A stretch of 64,000 nucleotides of DNA from Pseudarthrobacter siccitolerans (lineage in GTDB: Bacteria > Actinomycetota > Actinomycetes > Actinomycetales > Micrococcaceae): contig NZ_JAUSXB010000001.1 of NCBI RefSeq assembly GCF_030823375.1, positions 124,001-188,000 on the forward strand. Reading direction: 5' to 3'. Position numbers and translations under genes: made by a program. Below the pieces are notes generated by a model. It did no database searches. It was not told where the DNA came from and saw only the letters and a list, made by a program, of their open reading frames with translations. Shown piece after piece: positions 44,711 to 53,115 of the stretch (its first letter is position 1; every line of letters begins with the position of its first letter).

Positions 44711-46042
44711 TTACCCCGCTGCTGCTACGTCCGGCTTGGGTTCCTTGGCCGGCAAGGGCTGCGGATGGAGGAATGCGTCCGCGATGAGGGGTGCTGCTAG
44801 GCCCACCTGCCATTCGCGGGCGCCCAGAGCGCGGAGTTCGGCAGCGAGGGATGCCTCAGTGATCTCTGCCGGAGGCCGCCAGGCGACGCGGCGCAGGTAA
44901 TCGGGGGTCAGGAGGTTCTCCAGCGGCAGGTTCAGCTGGTCGGCTTTCTCCTGCAGCATGGGACGGGCGGTGGCCAGCCGTGCGGCGGCTTCCGGGTCCC
45001 GGTCGGCCCAAACACGCGGCGGTGGGGGAGCGTTGGTGGCCAGGTGCAGCGGCGGAAGTTCAGCCAAGTCGCGGGCCGTGGCGATGCACCGCAGCCAGCG
45101 GGGAGCTTCGCGTTGGGCTGCGCGCCCGTGGAAGCCTTTGGTGCCCAGCAGTTGGGGCACGGTGGACGGCATGGCCTTGGCAGCGGCAACCAGGGCCGAG
45201 TCGGGGATCAGCCGGCCCGGGGCCACGTCCCGCTTCCGGGCCAGGGAGTCGCGTTCCAGCCACAGCTCCCGGACGGCTGCCAGCTGGCGGCGGTCACGGA
45301 TCTGGTGCAGGCCGGATGTTTTCCGCCACGGGTCAACACGGGCCGGGGGCAGCCCTGCGGCCAGGATGGCGGCAAACTCCTGCTCCGCATATTCCAGCTT
45401 GCCGTCTGCCTCGAGGAGTTCGATCAGTTCCTCCCGCAACTCGGTGAGGACCTCGACGTCCAGGGCGGCGTACCGCAGCCACGGCTCGGGCAGGGGCCGG
45501 GTGGACCAGTCCGCCGCGGAGTGCTCCTTGGCGAGCCCGAAACCCAGCAGCTGTTCAATGACGGCGGCAAGGCCCACCCGCGGCAGGCCGGCCAGGCGGG
45601 CCGCCAGTTCGGTATCAAAGAGCTTGTCCGGCCACATCCCCAGCTCGGACAGGCAGGGGAGGTCCTGGCTGGCCGCGTGCAGGATCCATTCAACGCCGTG
45701 CAGGGCGTCGTTGATGATGTCCAGGTTGTCAAAGGGTTCGGGGTCGATCAGCCAGGTCCCGGCGCCTTCGCGGCGGATCTGGACCAGGAAGGCGCGCTGT
45801 CCGTAACGGAAACCGGAGGCGCGTTCCGCGTCCACTCCGGCCGGTCCGGTACCGGTGGCGATGGCGGCTGCGCACCGCTCCAGTCCGGCTTGCGTTTCGA
45901 TGACCAGCGGAACGCCGTCGCGGGGCGAATCGAGCTCAATGATTTCGGGGATGGGGGCGTCAAAGCCCTCCACCGTGATGTGGGGTGCGGTATCAGCAGC
46001 CGGGACGCCGGCCGTGGTGTTTTCCGGAATGTTAGGGGTCAT
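44711..46042 (-). CDS. RNase D-like 3'-5' exonuclease with HRDC domain
   Basis: A 443-residue DEDDy exonuclease. Exo I is GVDAERASGFRYGQRAFL (D and E), exo II is ILHAASQDLPCLSELG (D) and exo III is YAALDVEVL (YxxxD). An HRDC domain follows at about 235-320 (RDRRQLAAVRELWLERDSLA). RNase D trims tRNA and other stable RNA 3' ends. It is next to DUF3000 and about 10 kb from dxs on the other strand; in mycobacteria these three are adjacent, so the region has been rearranged here. Confidence 0.9.
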   Translation of the reverse strand: MTPNIPENTTAGVPAADTAPHITVEGFDAPIPEIIELDSPRDGVPLVIETQAGLERCAAAIATGTGPAGVDAERASGFRYGQRAFLVQIRREGAGTWLIDPEPFDNLDIINDALHGVEWILHAASQDLPCLSELGMWPDKLFDTELAARLAGLPRVGLAAVIEQLLGFGLAKEHSAADWSTRPLPEPWLRYAALDVEVLTELREELIELLEADGKLEYAEQEFAAILAAGLPPARVDPWRKTSGLHQIRDRRQLAAVRELWLERDSLARKRDVAPGRLIPDSALVAAAKAMPSTVPQLLGTKGFHGRAAQREAPRWLRCIATARDLAELPPLHLATNAPPPPRVWADRDPEAAARLATARPMLQEKADQLNLPLENLLTPDYLRRVAWRPPAEITEASLAAELRALGAREWQVGLAAPLIADAFLHPQPLPAKEPKPDVAAAG

Positions 46043-46085
46043 GATGCCCTTAGTTTACCGGCCGGCCGGATCCGGACTGCCGCCG

Positions 46086-46103
46086 AAAGCCCGCAGGGGC
46101 TTT
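46086..46103 (-). terminator. Weak hairpin between DUF3000 and the RNase D gene
   Basis: AAAGCCC-GCAG-GGGCTTT, a 7-bp stem with a four-base loop. No long T-run follows on the minus strand. Confidence 0.35.
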
Positions 46104-46130
46104 GCCTGCCCTTCGCCACGCGCCGCGCCG

Positions 46131-46781
46131 TTAGTTCCGGCGCCGCTGCGGGAGCGGGGTGACGCCGTCCGGAAGGGGCGGCAGGCCGGCGAACGTGCAC
46201 ACCATGTCGGACCAGGCTTCGAGGTGGGCGGTGACATCGGAGGTGGCGGGGGTCCAGGAAGCGCGGAGTTCGATGTCAATGGACCCGGGCCTGTCCGCCA
46301 GGGTTCCGAAGCTTTCGGAAAGAACCCGGGTTGCCGTGCCGCCGGCGGCGCGGTACGGCGCTTTGTGGTTCTCAAGCGCCTCTACAAGCCAGGTCCACGC
46401 CACTGTTCCCAGCATCTCGTCGTTGCCCATCTCCGGTTCGAGCTGTGCCCGGATATAGGTGACGATGCGGAACTCGCCGTCCCACACGGCCGAGCCCTCG
46501 GGGTCATGGAGCAGGATGAAACGTCCCGTTGCCAACTCTGTCCCGTCGTCGTCCACGGTTCCTGAGGCAGCTGCCAAGGCCATCGCGGCAGGGCCGTGCA
46601 CGGGAGTGGAGGCGGTTCCCGGCCCCGGTGCCAGGACCTCCGCGCCCAGCGCTACGGCGAAAGGCGCCAGGCGTGCGGGCGCCGGGATCTCCGCAAGGTG
46701 GAGTTCCCCGCGGCACCGGGCTTTCCTGAGGGTTCCCAAGGCGTGGAGAAATTCCGGGGGAACCTGGTCAAGTGCGTTCAC
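46131..46781 (-). CDS. DUF3000 family protein
   Basis: A 216-residue cytosolic protein of an actinobacterial family without known function. It contains ALDQVPPEFLHALGTLRKA, PARLAPFAVALGAEV and SWTPATSDVTAHLEAWSDMV. The homologue in mycobacteria lies beside the RNase D-like and dxs genes, as it does here beside the RNase D gene. It starts with GTG. No catalytic motif is visible. Confidence 0.85.
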   Translation of the reverse strand: MNALDQVPPEFLHALGTLRKARCRGELHLAEIPAPARLAPFAVALGAEVLAPGPGTASTPVHGPAAMALAAASGTVDDDGTELATGRFILLHDPEGSAVWDGEFRIVTYIRAQLEPEMGNDEMLGTVAWTWLVEALENHKAPYRAAGGTATRVLSESFGTLADRPGSIDIELRASWTPATSDVTAHLEAWSDMVCTFAGLPPLPDGVTPLPQRRRN

Positions 46782-46839
46782 CTTCGCAGGTTACGCAACC
46801 GGGCCGGTGACGGCGGGAAGGCTCGCCGTCGTCCTGCCG

Positions 46840-47952
46840 TCACTGGCCGGCCTGCCCGCTCCCGTCAGCGCCAAGTTCGTGCCGGATTGCTGCAGCAAAG
46901 GCATCAATATCCTCCTCGGTGGTATCAAACGAACACATCCAGCGCACTTCCCTGGCTGCCTCGTTCCAGTCGTAGAAACGGAAGGACGTCCGCAGCCGGT
47001 CCGCTACACCTTCAGGAAGGATGGCAAAGACGCCGTTGGACTCGGTTTTCTGCGTCGGCTCCACACCGTCGATGGTGTCGACGGCGGCGCGCAGCCTGGC
47101 TGCCATCGCGTTGGCGTGCGAGGCGGACCGCAGCCAGAGGTCACCTTCCAGGAGGGCGATGAACTGCGCTGACATAAAGCGCATCTTGGAGGCCAGTTGC
47201 ATGTTCATCTTGCGCAGGTACACCAGCCCGTGCGCCGCCTCGGGGTTCAGTGCCACCACCACCTCACCGAACAGGAGCCCGTTTTTGGTGCCGCCGAAGG
47301 AAAGGATGTCCACGCCGGCGTCCCGGGTGAATGCGCGCAGCGGGACCTGAAGGTGCGCTGCCGCGTTCGCCAGCCGGGCACCGTCCATGTGGAGCTTCAT
47401 CCCCTTGGAATGGGCGTGGTCGGCGATGGCCCGGACCTCTTCCGGGGTGTAGCAGGTGCCCAGTTCGGTGGTCTGGGTGATGGAGACGGCGAGCGGCTGG
47501 GCCCGGTGTTCGTCGCCCCAGCCCCAGGCCTCGCGGTCGATCAGGTCCGGCGTCAGCTTGCCATCCGGTGCGGGGACGTGCAGGAGCTTGATTCCCCCGA
47601 CACGTTCCGGCGCGCCGTTTTCGTCCATATTGATATGGGCGGTGGACGCGCACACCACGGCGCCCCAGCGGGGGAGCAGCGACTGCAGGGACAGGACATT
47701 GGCGCCCGTGCCGTTGAAGACCGGGAAGCTCTCGATGCCGGGGCCGAAATGGTCCTCCAGCACGTCCTGCAGCCTGGCGGTGTACTCGTCCTCGCCGTAG
47801 GACACCTGGTGGCCCTCGTTGGCGGCGGCCAGTGCCGCCAGGACTTCGGGATGGACGCCGGAGTAGTTGTCCGAGGCGAACCCGCGAATGGTGGGATCGT
47901 GCAGCCGGATTCCGGCGGCAGTTTCAGCTGTTGTTGTCATCGCTTTGGTCAC
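46840..47952 (-). CDS. Threonine aldolase-like PLP enzyme (beta-eliminating lyase family)
   Basis: A 370-residue fold-type I PLP enzyme. GFASDNYSGVHPEVLAALA opens the fold, MKLHMDGARLANAAAHL supplies the Asp that binds PLP and ILSFGGTKNGLLFGE the Schiff-base Lys. It would cleave threonine-type beta-hydroxy amino acids, although the true substrate is unknown. The GTG at 47952 is favoured over an ATG at 47940 because TAGACT stands six bases before it. It follows SDR and DUF6421 genes on the same strand, with a gap of 19 bases. Confidence 0.9.
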   Translation of the reverse strand: MTKAMTTTAETAAGIRLHDPTIRGFASDNYSGVHPEVLAALAAANEGHQVSYGEDEYTARLQDVLEDHFGPGIESFPVFNGTGANVLSLQSLLPRWGAVVCASTAHINMDENGAPERVGGIKLLHVPAPDGKLTPDLIDREAWGWGDEHRAQPLAVSITQTTELGTCYTPEEVRAIADHAHSKGMKLHMDGARLANAAAHLQVPLRAFTRDAGVDILSFGGTKNGLLFGEVVVALNPEAAHGLVYLRKMNMQLASKMRFMSAQFIALLEGDLWLRSASHANAMAARLRAAVDTIDGVEPTQKTESNGVFAILPEGVADRLRTSFRFYDWNEAAREVRWMCSFDTTEEDIDAFAAAIRHELGADGSGQAGQ

Positions 47953-47958
47953 GCTTTC

Positions 47959-47964
47959 AGTCTA
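47959..47964 (-). promoter_or_regulatory. Possible internal leaderless -10 box (TAGACT)
   Basis: TAGACT on the minus strand lies exactly six bases before the GTG at 47952. It may provide a separate leaderless transcript of the aldolase-like gene inside the operon. Confidence 0.4.
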
Positions 47965-47971
47965 AGTACAG

Positions 47972-48784
47972 TCATGAGGCCACCTGGTTCGCCAGCACGA
48001 GCCGGCTGCCGTTCAGGTTGCCCGCCGGGGTTTCAAAGAGACCGACGACGGCGCGGGCAAGGTCCGCCACGTCGGTGGCGCCGGGGAAACTGCGTTCCGG
48101 ATGGTTGCGGCGCATCGCGTCGTCCACCAGGGCCTTGACCACCAGGACGACGGCGGCCGGGCCGCCTGGGTTGTTGCCTGAGCCAGGGTCTTTGTTGTCG
48201 GTGGCGCCGTTGGCGGCTGCCCGGCGGAAGCCGTCCGCCATGGCCATCGTCCAGGCTTCGGCCGCGGCTTTGGCAGCGACGTAGCTGGCGGTTGCTGCCG
48301 CCGGCTTGTCCACGGCTGTGGAGGACACCATCGCAAAGCGGCCATGCTGCGAGGCGGCAATATCCCCATAGAACACGCGGGAGACGTTCCGGAGCGTGGT
48401 GATGGCGCCCCGTTCCAGGAAGTCCCAGTCCTCGTCCGTCTGGTCGGCGATGCCTTTGGCTCCGCGCCAGCCGCCCACCAGGTGGATCAGGCCGTCTACG
48501 TGCCCACCGGCCGCGAGCACCGACGTCCGCAGCTGCCGCACATCCGCCAAAGCGGCGAGGTCGCACACGAGGCCCGTGACGCCGTCGCCCGCCTGCTGCG
48601 CTGCGGCGTCGATCCTTGCCTGGTCCGAACCGACGGTGAACACCCGGTGGCCGGCGTTGTGGAGCGCCCGAGCGACGGCGATGCCGGACGGTCCACTGCC
48701 GCCGGTTACCAGGATGTTCAGCCGCGGGACCCCGGCCTGCGGTGCCGCTGACCCTGATTCTGTTGGTGCCGGTTCCTCCGTCAC
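47972..48784 (-). CDS. Short-chain dehydrogenase/reductase
   Basis: A 270-residue Rossmann-fold oxidoreductase. LNILVTGGSGPSGIAVARAL gives the cofactor loop, MVSSTAVDKPAAATASYVAAKAA (split here: Ser near 150, then SYVAAK with Tyr and Lys) the catalytic residues. An insert rich in Asn/Gly/Asp (NGATDNKDPGSGNNPGGP) interrupts the C-terminal part. The GTG start overlaps the DUF6421 stop (GTGA), so the two are translationally coupled. Substrate unknown. Confidence 0.88.
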   Translation of the reverse strand: MTEEPAPTESGSAAPQAGVPRLNILVTGGSGPSGIAVARALHNAGHRVFTVGSDQARIDAAAQQAGDGVTGLVCDLAALADVRQLRTSVLAAGGHVDGLIHLVGGWRGAKGIADQTDEDWDFLERGAITTLRNVSRVFYGDIAASQHGRFAMVSSTAVDKPAAATASYVAAKAAAEAWTMAMADGFRRAAANGATDNKDPGSGNNPGGPAAVVLVVKALVDDAMRRNHPERSFPGATDVADLARAVVGLFETPAGNLNGSRLVLANQVAS

Positions 48785-50148
48785 AGTGCGGAGGCTCCGG
48801 TGATTCCGGCGGTGGATTCGATGACGTGGCGCATCTTCTTCTCCAATGCTTCATAGAACATGGACAGCGGAAACTCGTCGTCCAGCACCTGGTCCGTCAG
48901 GCCGCGCGGCGGACCAGCCAGTGCCAGCGCTTCGGGACCCTTGGCCCAGAGGGATGCCGGGTTAGGAGTAACGGTAGCGGAGATGAGCTGGTACGCGGCG
49001 AGCCAGTGCGCGGTCTTCGGCCGGTCGATGGAACGCCAGTACAGTTCATCGATGGTGGCTCCCAGTGCGATGACCGCATCCGCCACTTCGTCCCAGTCGA
49101 TGGTGAGCCGGGTGTCAGTCCAGTGCAGGACGTGCTGCTGGTGCAGCCAGGCGAACAGCAGCTGGCCGCCGAGTCCGTCGTAGTTGCGGACGCGGCTGCC
49201 GGTGATCGCAAAGCGGAAAATCCGGTCGAAGATGATGGCGTACTGCACCAGCTTGGCGTGGCGGCGCGCCTCCGGATCGGCGTCGTCATCCTTTTCGATC
49301 CGGACCGATTCGCGGAAGGCGGTCAGGTCGCAGCGCAGCTCTTCCAGTGAGTACAGGAAGTACGGCATCCGCTGCTTGATCATGAACGGATCGAACGGAA
49401 GGTCGCCGCGCATGTGGGTCCGGTCGTGGATGAGGTCCCACATCACGAAGGTGGCCTCCGTCAGGTCCTGGTCAGCGAGGAGTTCCGCCGCTCCTGCGGG
49501 GAGTTCCAGGCGGGTGGTCTCGGCGGCGGCCTTGAGCACCCGGCGGAACCGGGCGGCTTCCCGGTCAGCGAAAATGGCGCCCCAGGTGAACGTCGGGGTT
49601 TCGCTGACCGCAACGGTCTCCGGGAACAGTACTGCGGAGTTGGTGTCGTAGCCGGCAGTGAAGTCCAGGAAACGGATGGGGACGAACAGCTTGTTCGAGT
49701 ACTCAGCGGCCTCCAGTCCGGCAATGAACTCTGGCCAGATCACTTCAATCAGGACGGCCTCAACCAGCCTGTTGCTGCTGCCGTTCTGCGTGTACATGGG
49801 GAAGACCACCAGGTGCTGGAGACCGTCCTGGCGCTGTTCCTGGGGCTGGAAGGCGAGCAGCGAAGACAGGAAGTCGGGGACGGCGAAACCTGTGGCCTCC
49901 CAGGCGGAAAAGTCTTCGACGACGGTGTCCAGGTAGGCGGCATCGTGGGGGAACGCGGGGGCAAGGCCGCGCACCGCATCAACGATATCTCTGACGTACC
50001 GGGATGCCTCACCATGGTTTGCCGGGTCGGGAATGGAGCCGTCCTTCACCTGGAGCGCCTGGATGGCGGTGGCTGCCGCCTTGAGCCTGGTCCAGTCCTG
50101 GTTTTCTGCGGAAATCCGGGTGGAAGCGGTGATCAGTGTTTCGGTCAT
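48781..50148 (-). CDS. DUF6421 family protein
   Basis: A 455-residue protein of an uncharacterised actinobacterial family. The most distinctive stretch is WDLIHDRTHMRGDLPFDPF (HxxxH at 241-245) followed by YSLEELRCDL (EExxxD at 269-274). The spacing H-x3-H-x23-E resembles zinc metallopeptidases, and EELRCD recalls the EECRAE motif of dipeptidyl peptidase III, but the catalytic Glu of HExxH is Asp here, so peptidase activity is only a suggestion. It is cytosolic by sequence. It is first in an operon with an SDR and a threonine-aldolase-like gene and has a strong dyad in its leader. Confidence 0.78.
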   Translation of the reverse strand: MTETLITASTRISAENQDWTRLKAAATAIQALQVKDGSIPDPANHGEASRYVRDIVDAVRGLAPAFPHDAAYLDTVVEDFSAWEATGFAVPDFLSSLLAFQPQEQRQDGLQHLVVFPMYTQNGSSNRLVEAVLIEVIWPEFIAGLEAAEYSNKLFVPIRFLDFTAGYDTNSAVLFPETVAVSETPTFTWGAIFADREAARFRRVLKAAAETTRLELPAGAAELLADQDLTEATFVMWDLIHDRTHMRGDLPFDPFMIKQRMPYFLYSLEELRCDLTAFRESVRIEKDDDADPEARRHAKLVQYAIIFDRIFRFAITGSRVRNYDGLGGQLLFAWLHQQHVLHWTDTRLTIDWDEVADAVIALGATIDELYWRSIDRPKTAHWLAAYQLISATVTPNPASLWAKGPEALALAGPPRGLTDQVLDDEFPLSMFYEALEKKMRHVIESTAGITGASAL

Positions 50149-50161
50149 CGTCGGCGCCTTT

Positions 50162-50202
50162 CTGGTTGCTTGCTATCTACGGCGAGCGTAACAAGCAACC
50201 AG
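50162..50202. promoter_or_regulatory. Perfect 11-bp inverted repeat in the DUF6421 leader
   Basis: CTGGTTGCTTG (50162-50172) and CAAGCAACCAG (50192-50202), 19 bases apart, ending 14 bases before the DUF6421 start codon. In the mRNA the hairpin would abut the ribosome-binding site AAAGG. Operator or RNA element. Confidence 0.6.
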
Positions 50203-50214
50203 CAGAACTAATCT

Positions 50215-50245
50215 GAAAAGCGGCTTAGCCTAAGAAAAGCTTTTC
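50215..50245. terminator. Nested hairpin between msrB and the DUF6421 operon
   Basis: Outer arms GAAAAGC / GCTTTTC and inner palindrome CTTAG-C-CTAAG (50224-50234). U-rich ends on both strands suit a terminator for msrB. Confidence 0.5.
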
Positions 50246-50289
50246 CTTCCGGCGCTGTGGCAGGGAGAAGGTCCAGCCTTTCGGTGATC

Positions 50290-50802
50290 TCAGGCCTGCG
50301 CTTCCTGCCCGCTGACCTCGGGTTCTTCGCGCGGAACGAGTTTCAGCGAGACGGAATTGATGCAGTAGCGCTGGTCCGTGGGTGTGGGGTACCCCTCGCC
50401 GTCGAACACGTGCCCCAGGTGCGAGTCGCACGTGGCGCAGCGCACCTCCACCCGTTCCATGCCAAGGGTCCGGTCGTGGATGTAGCGGACGGTACCTTCT
50501 GCCAGTGGGGCGAAGAAGGAGGGCCAGCCGCAATGGGAATCGAACTTCTCGTTGCTGGTGAACAGTTCTGCGCCGCAGGCCCGGCACTGGTAGACGCCGG
50601 CAGTATGCGTATCCCAGTATTCGCCGGTGAAGGGACGCTCGGTTCCGGATTGGCGGAGTACGTGGTATTCCTCCGGGGTGAGCTCCTGCCGCCACTCGGC
50701 GTCGGTTTTCTGAACGCCGGGACCGGCGGCCGGGGACTCGGGAGCTGCGTCCTTGTTTCCGAGGATGTTCTTGCCCAGGATGTTGTTTCCGAAAATGCTC
50801 AT
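50290..50802 (-). CDS. msrB: Peptide-methionine (R)-S-oxide reductase
   Basis: A 170-residue repair enzyme reducing methionine-R-sulfoxide. Two CxxC pairs, [11 protein letters not shown] and [11 protein letters not shown], bind zinc. GWPSFFAPL and [11 protein letters not shown] with the catalytic Cys are MsrB signatures. A roughly 30-residue N-terminal extension ([15 protein letters not shown]) precedes the fold. The USP-like gene is 14 bases upstream on the same strand. Confidence 0.95.
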   Translation of the reverse strand: MSIFGNNILGKNILGNKDAAPESPAAGPGVQKTDAEWRQELTPEEYHVLRQSGTERPFTGEYWDTHTAGVYQCRACGAELFTSNEKFDSHCGWPSFFAPLAEGTVRYIHDRTLGMERVEVRCATCDSHLGHVFDGEGYPTPTDQRYCINSVSLKLVPREEPEVSGQEAQA

Positions 50803-50816
50803 AGCCTTCTCAACGC

Positions 50817-51308
50817 TCAGGAGTCGCCGATAAATCCCGAACCTGCGTACAGGTGCAGGACGGGCAGGCCCAGTTGGTCCTGGGCTTTGTTGGCCCAGTC
50901 GGTGTGGAACGTATCCGCCACTGCGTGCGGGCGGGTGACCACCACGGCCTGCGCAGCACCGGATTCCTTGACCTTGGCTACCAGGGCCTGCACCGCACCG
51001 CCGTCGACTATTTCTCCCGTGACGCCTGCACCCAGGCCCGCCAGCGCCGCCAGCGACACCGCAAGGGTCTCCGCCGCCTGGACGCGCTCGGTGGCAGGAT
51101 CCGGCGCGTGGGATGTCAGTTCACGGAACGCCTTGGCTATGTCCAGCATGGAAAGGTTCTCGAGGAAGTCCACCAGCAGATGCCGTTCGGTGTTCGCCGG
51201 AACCAGGACCAGGAGTGGGGTATCTGCTCCGTCCACGAGGCGCTCGATGTTCAGGCGGTCGTCCGCCCCCAGGGGTTCTTCGGTCAGGATGACGATGGGA
51301 TCACTCAT
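50817..51308 (-). CDS. Uncharacterised alpha/beta protein, possibly USP-like
   Basis: A 163-residue protein I cannot name. Alternating hydrophobic strands and helices ([50 protein letters not shown]) suggest a universal-stress-protein-like Rossmann fold, but the ATP-binding glycine motif is not clear. It is just upstream of msrB and probably co-transcribed. The ATG is preceded by TAGGCT at six bases. Confidence 0.65.
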   Translation of the reverse strand: MSDPIVILTEEPLGADDRLNIERLVDGADTPLLVLVPANTERHLLVDFLENLSMLDIAKAFRELTSHAPDPATERVQAAETLAVSLAALAGLGAGVTGEIVDGGAVQALVAKVKESGAAQAVVVTRPHAVADTFHTDWANKAQDQLGLPVLHLYAGSGFIGDS

Positions 51309-51314
51309 GGCCTT

Positions 51315-51320
51315 AGCCTA
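51315..51320 (-). promoter_or_regulatory. Putative leaderless -10 box (TAGGCT)
   Basis: TAGGCT on the minus strand exactly six bases before the ATG at 51308, the same hexamer and spacing as at 11071. Confidence 0.5.
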
Positions 51321-51421
51321 GCCCGTGCATGATGCGGCGGCACCGGTTCAGGGATGCGCCGGTTTTGGCGCCCTCCCGTGGAAATGCGGACTGCCGGCGC
51401 CGGGGCGGTAAGAATAGTTCC

Positions 51422-52726
51422 ATGGCACTTTTCCAGCGCAGCAGTCCGGCACCCGTCCTGAGTATCAAGGATTCCGGCGGAGGCCTGTCGCTGCGGACGA
51501 AATGGGCCATTGGCGGGGCAATCGGCGGAGGCGCACTGGCGGGACTGCTGGCCACGGGATCGTCAGCCCTGGCTGTGTACTTTGCCCGCCGCGTCATCAC
51601 CCCCGCGCGCCAGCGGGCGGCAAACCAGGAAGTGCTGGCAGTGGTCAGGGCCGGGCAGCAGCAGCACGTGATCATGGCTGCCAACGAGGACACCACCGTG
51701 GACGGGGTGTATGGGTTCTTTTTCGACGGCGGCAAGGGGCACGCCCGCATTGGCCGCATCGTCTCGTACTCTCCGGCTGAGCGGACGGTGTCCCGCGAGG
51801 TGGAGGCGGTTTACGCCGGGGATCTCAGCACGGCCCGCTGGGGATGGTGGAGCGGTGCTGTCTACCCGGACCCGGCCGCCGTCGGAATCCCTGCCGAAGA
51901 TGTGATGATCGAGGTAGACCGCGGGGAGGCCCCCGCCTGGCTGGTCCGTGCGGGCGGGACGGCGCGGACCTGGGCGGTGATGGTGCACGGGCGCGGTGCA
52001 AGCCGGCAGGAAGCCCTGCGCGCCGTCGGGCCCGCCCTCGAGCTGGGACTGACAAGCCTGGTGGTGTCCTACCGCAATGACGGTCTGGCGCCATCTGCCG
52101 ACGACGGGCGCTACGGCCTGGGTTCCACCGAGTGGCGCGATATAGAAGCCGCCATCGAGTACGCCCTCGCAAACGGGGCCGAGGAGATTGTGCTGTTCGG
52201 CTGGTCCATGGGCGGCGCCATCTGCCTGCAGACTGCCGATTTGTCCCGCTACAGGCACCTGATCCGGGCCATGGTGCTGGACGCCCCGGTCATTGACTGG
52301 GTGACAGTATTGGCCCATCACGCGCAGCTGAACAGGATTCCCTCCCTGGTGGGCCGTTACGGCCAACTGATGCTGGGGCATCCGCTGGGGCGGCGGCTCA
52401 CGGGACTGTCCGCACCGGTGGACCTCAAGGCGATGGACTGGGTGTCGCGGGCAGTCGAACTCCGGACTCCCACCCTGGTCATCCACAGCGTGGACGACGA
52501 GTATGTTCCGTACGGCCCGTCCGTGCAATTGGCTGAACGCAACCGGGAAATGGTCACCTTCGAAGCCTTTCACCATGCACGCCACACGAAAGAGTGGAAC
52601 GTTGATCCCGAGCGGTGGGAGCGTGTGGTCAAGGCATGGCTGCGGAAACAGCTGGCGCCACGCCTGAACCCAGGTGGAGCCCGGCAGGGCCAGGGTCCTG
52701 CCCTTGGCGGGGACCGCGCTCAGTAG
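51422..52726 (+). CDS. Membrane-anchored alpha/beta hydrolase
   Basis: A 434-residue hydrolase with one N-terminal helix (about 25-52, AIGGGALAGLLATGSSALAV). The nucleophile elbow is FGWSMGGAIC, the acid is probably in IHSVDDEYVPYG and the His in AFHHARHTKEW. MVHGRGASRQEAL is the oxyanion-loop region. The frame is open upstream; the ATG at 51422 fits the family start. Substrate unknown; the enzyme probably works at the membrane. Confidence 0.85.
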   Translation: MALFQRSSPAPVLSIKDSGGGLSLRTKWAIGGAIGGGALAGLLATGSSALAVYFARRVITPARQRAANQEVLAVVRAGQQQHVIMAANEDTTVDGVYGFFFDGGKGHARIGRIVSYSPAERTVSREVEAVYAGDLSTARWGWWSGAVYPDPAAVGIPAEDVMIEVDRGEAPAWLVRAGGTARTWAVMVHGRGASRQEALRAVGPALELGLTSLVVSYRNDGLAPSADDGRYGLGSTEWRDIEAAIEYALANGAEEIVLFGWSMGGAICLQTADLSRYRHLIRAMVLDAPVIDWVTVLAHHAQLNRIPSLVGRYGQLMLGHPLGRRLTGLSAPVDLKAMDWVSRAVELRTPTLVIHSVDDEYVPYGPSVQLAERNREMVTFEAFHHARHTKEWNVDPERWERVVKAWLRKQLAPRLNPGGARQGQGPALGGDRAQ

Positions 52727-52792
52727 TCGCTGGTCGGTATGTCCGGCCGGGCATCATGCGGGGGGAACGGGCCGATTGATAGTCGATGAGTG

Positions 52793-53020
52793 TCAGCCGA
52801 TCGGGTGACCCTGGCTGCAGGTGTTTTCTCCCGGCAGGATCTCGTGCCCTTGAAGGCACGTCGCTGACGGGGGAGGCGGGTTGTCGTGGGCGATGAAGAA
52901 GAGGCTGCTCCTGCCGTGGCTGATGCCGGCATCCTCGCGTTGGAGCCAGGAAGAATGGTGAACACTGTTTTTCGTGCCTTCGCCGGCTTCATGCGGGTGT
53001 TTGAATGGATTTTTGACCAC
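52793..53020 (-). CDS. Possible small zinc-knuckle protein
   Basis: A 75-codon frame starting at GTG, with AGGAAAGG about ten bases upstream. The C-terminus has two similar knuckles, CLQGHEILPGE and CSQGHPIG, suggestive of a CxxGH/CxxGH zinc site. It lies 95 bases after ybaK on the same strand. No homologue is known to me. The competing plus-strand frame at 52886-53065 is listed separately; at most one is likely real. Confidence 0.3.
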   Translation of the reverse strand: MVKNPFKHPHEAGEGTKNSVHHSSWLQREDAGISHGRSSLFFIAHDNPPPPSATCLQGHEILPGENTCSQGHPIG

Positions 53021-53065
53021 GGTGACCGTGACCTTTCCTACCGTCGCTGCTCCTGCAGCAATTGA
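52886..53065 (+). CDS. Alternative small ORF (59 codons)
   Basis: A GTG start behind GGGAGG at a good distance, encoding an acidic N-terminus and an amphipathic middle (GRMVNTVFRAFAGFMRVFEW) and ending in CSCSN. A terminator-like hairpin follows on this strand. GC bias at third positions is weak, so coding is doubtful. The 389-base gap (52727-53115) holds nothing else recognisable. Confidence 0.2.
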   Translation: MGDEEEAAPAVADAGILALEPGRMVNTVFRAFAGFMRVFEWIFDHGDRDLSYRRCSCSN

Positions 53066-53081
53066 GCGGTGCAGTGATTAT

Positions 53082-53115
53082 AGGCCTGCGGCACGAAGAT
53101 CGGCCTCCCCTTTTT
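53082..53115 (+). terminator. Possible plus-strand terminator
   Basis: AGGCC / GGCCT stem with a 15-base loop, then CCCC and TTTTT. It would end transcripts from the hydrolase gene. Confidence 0.35.
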
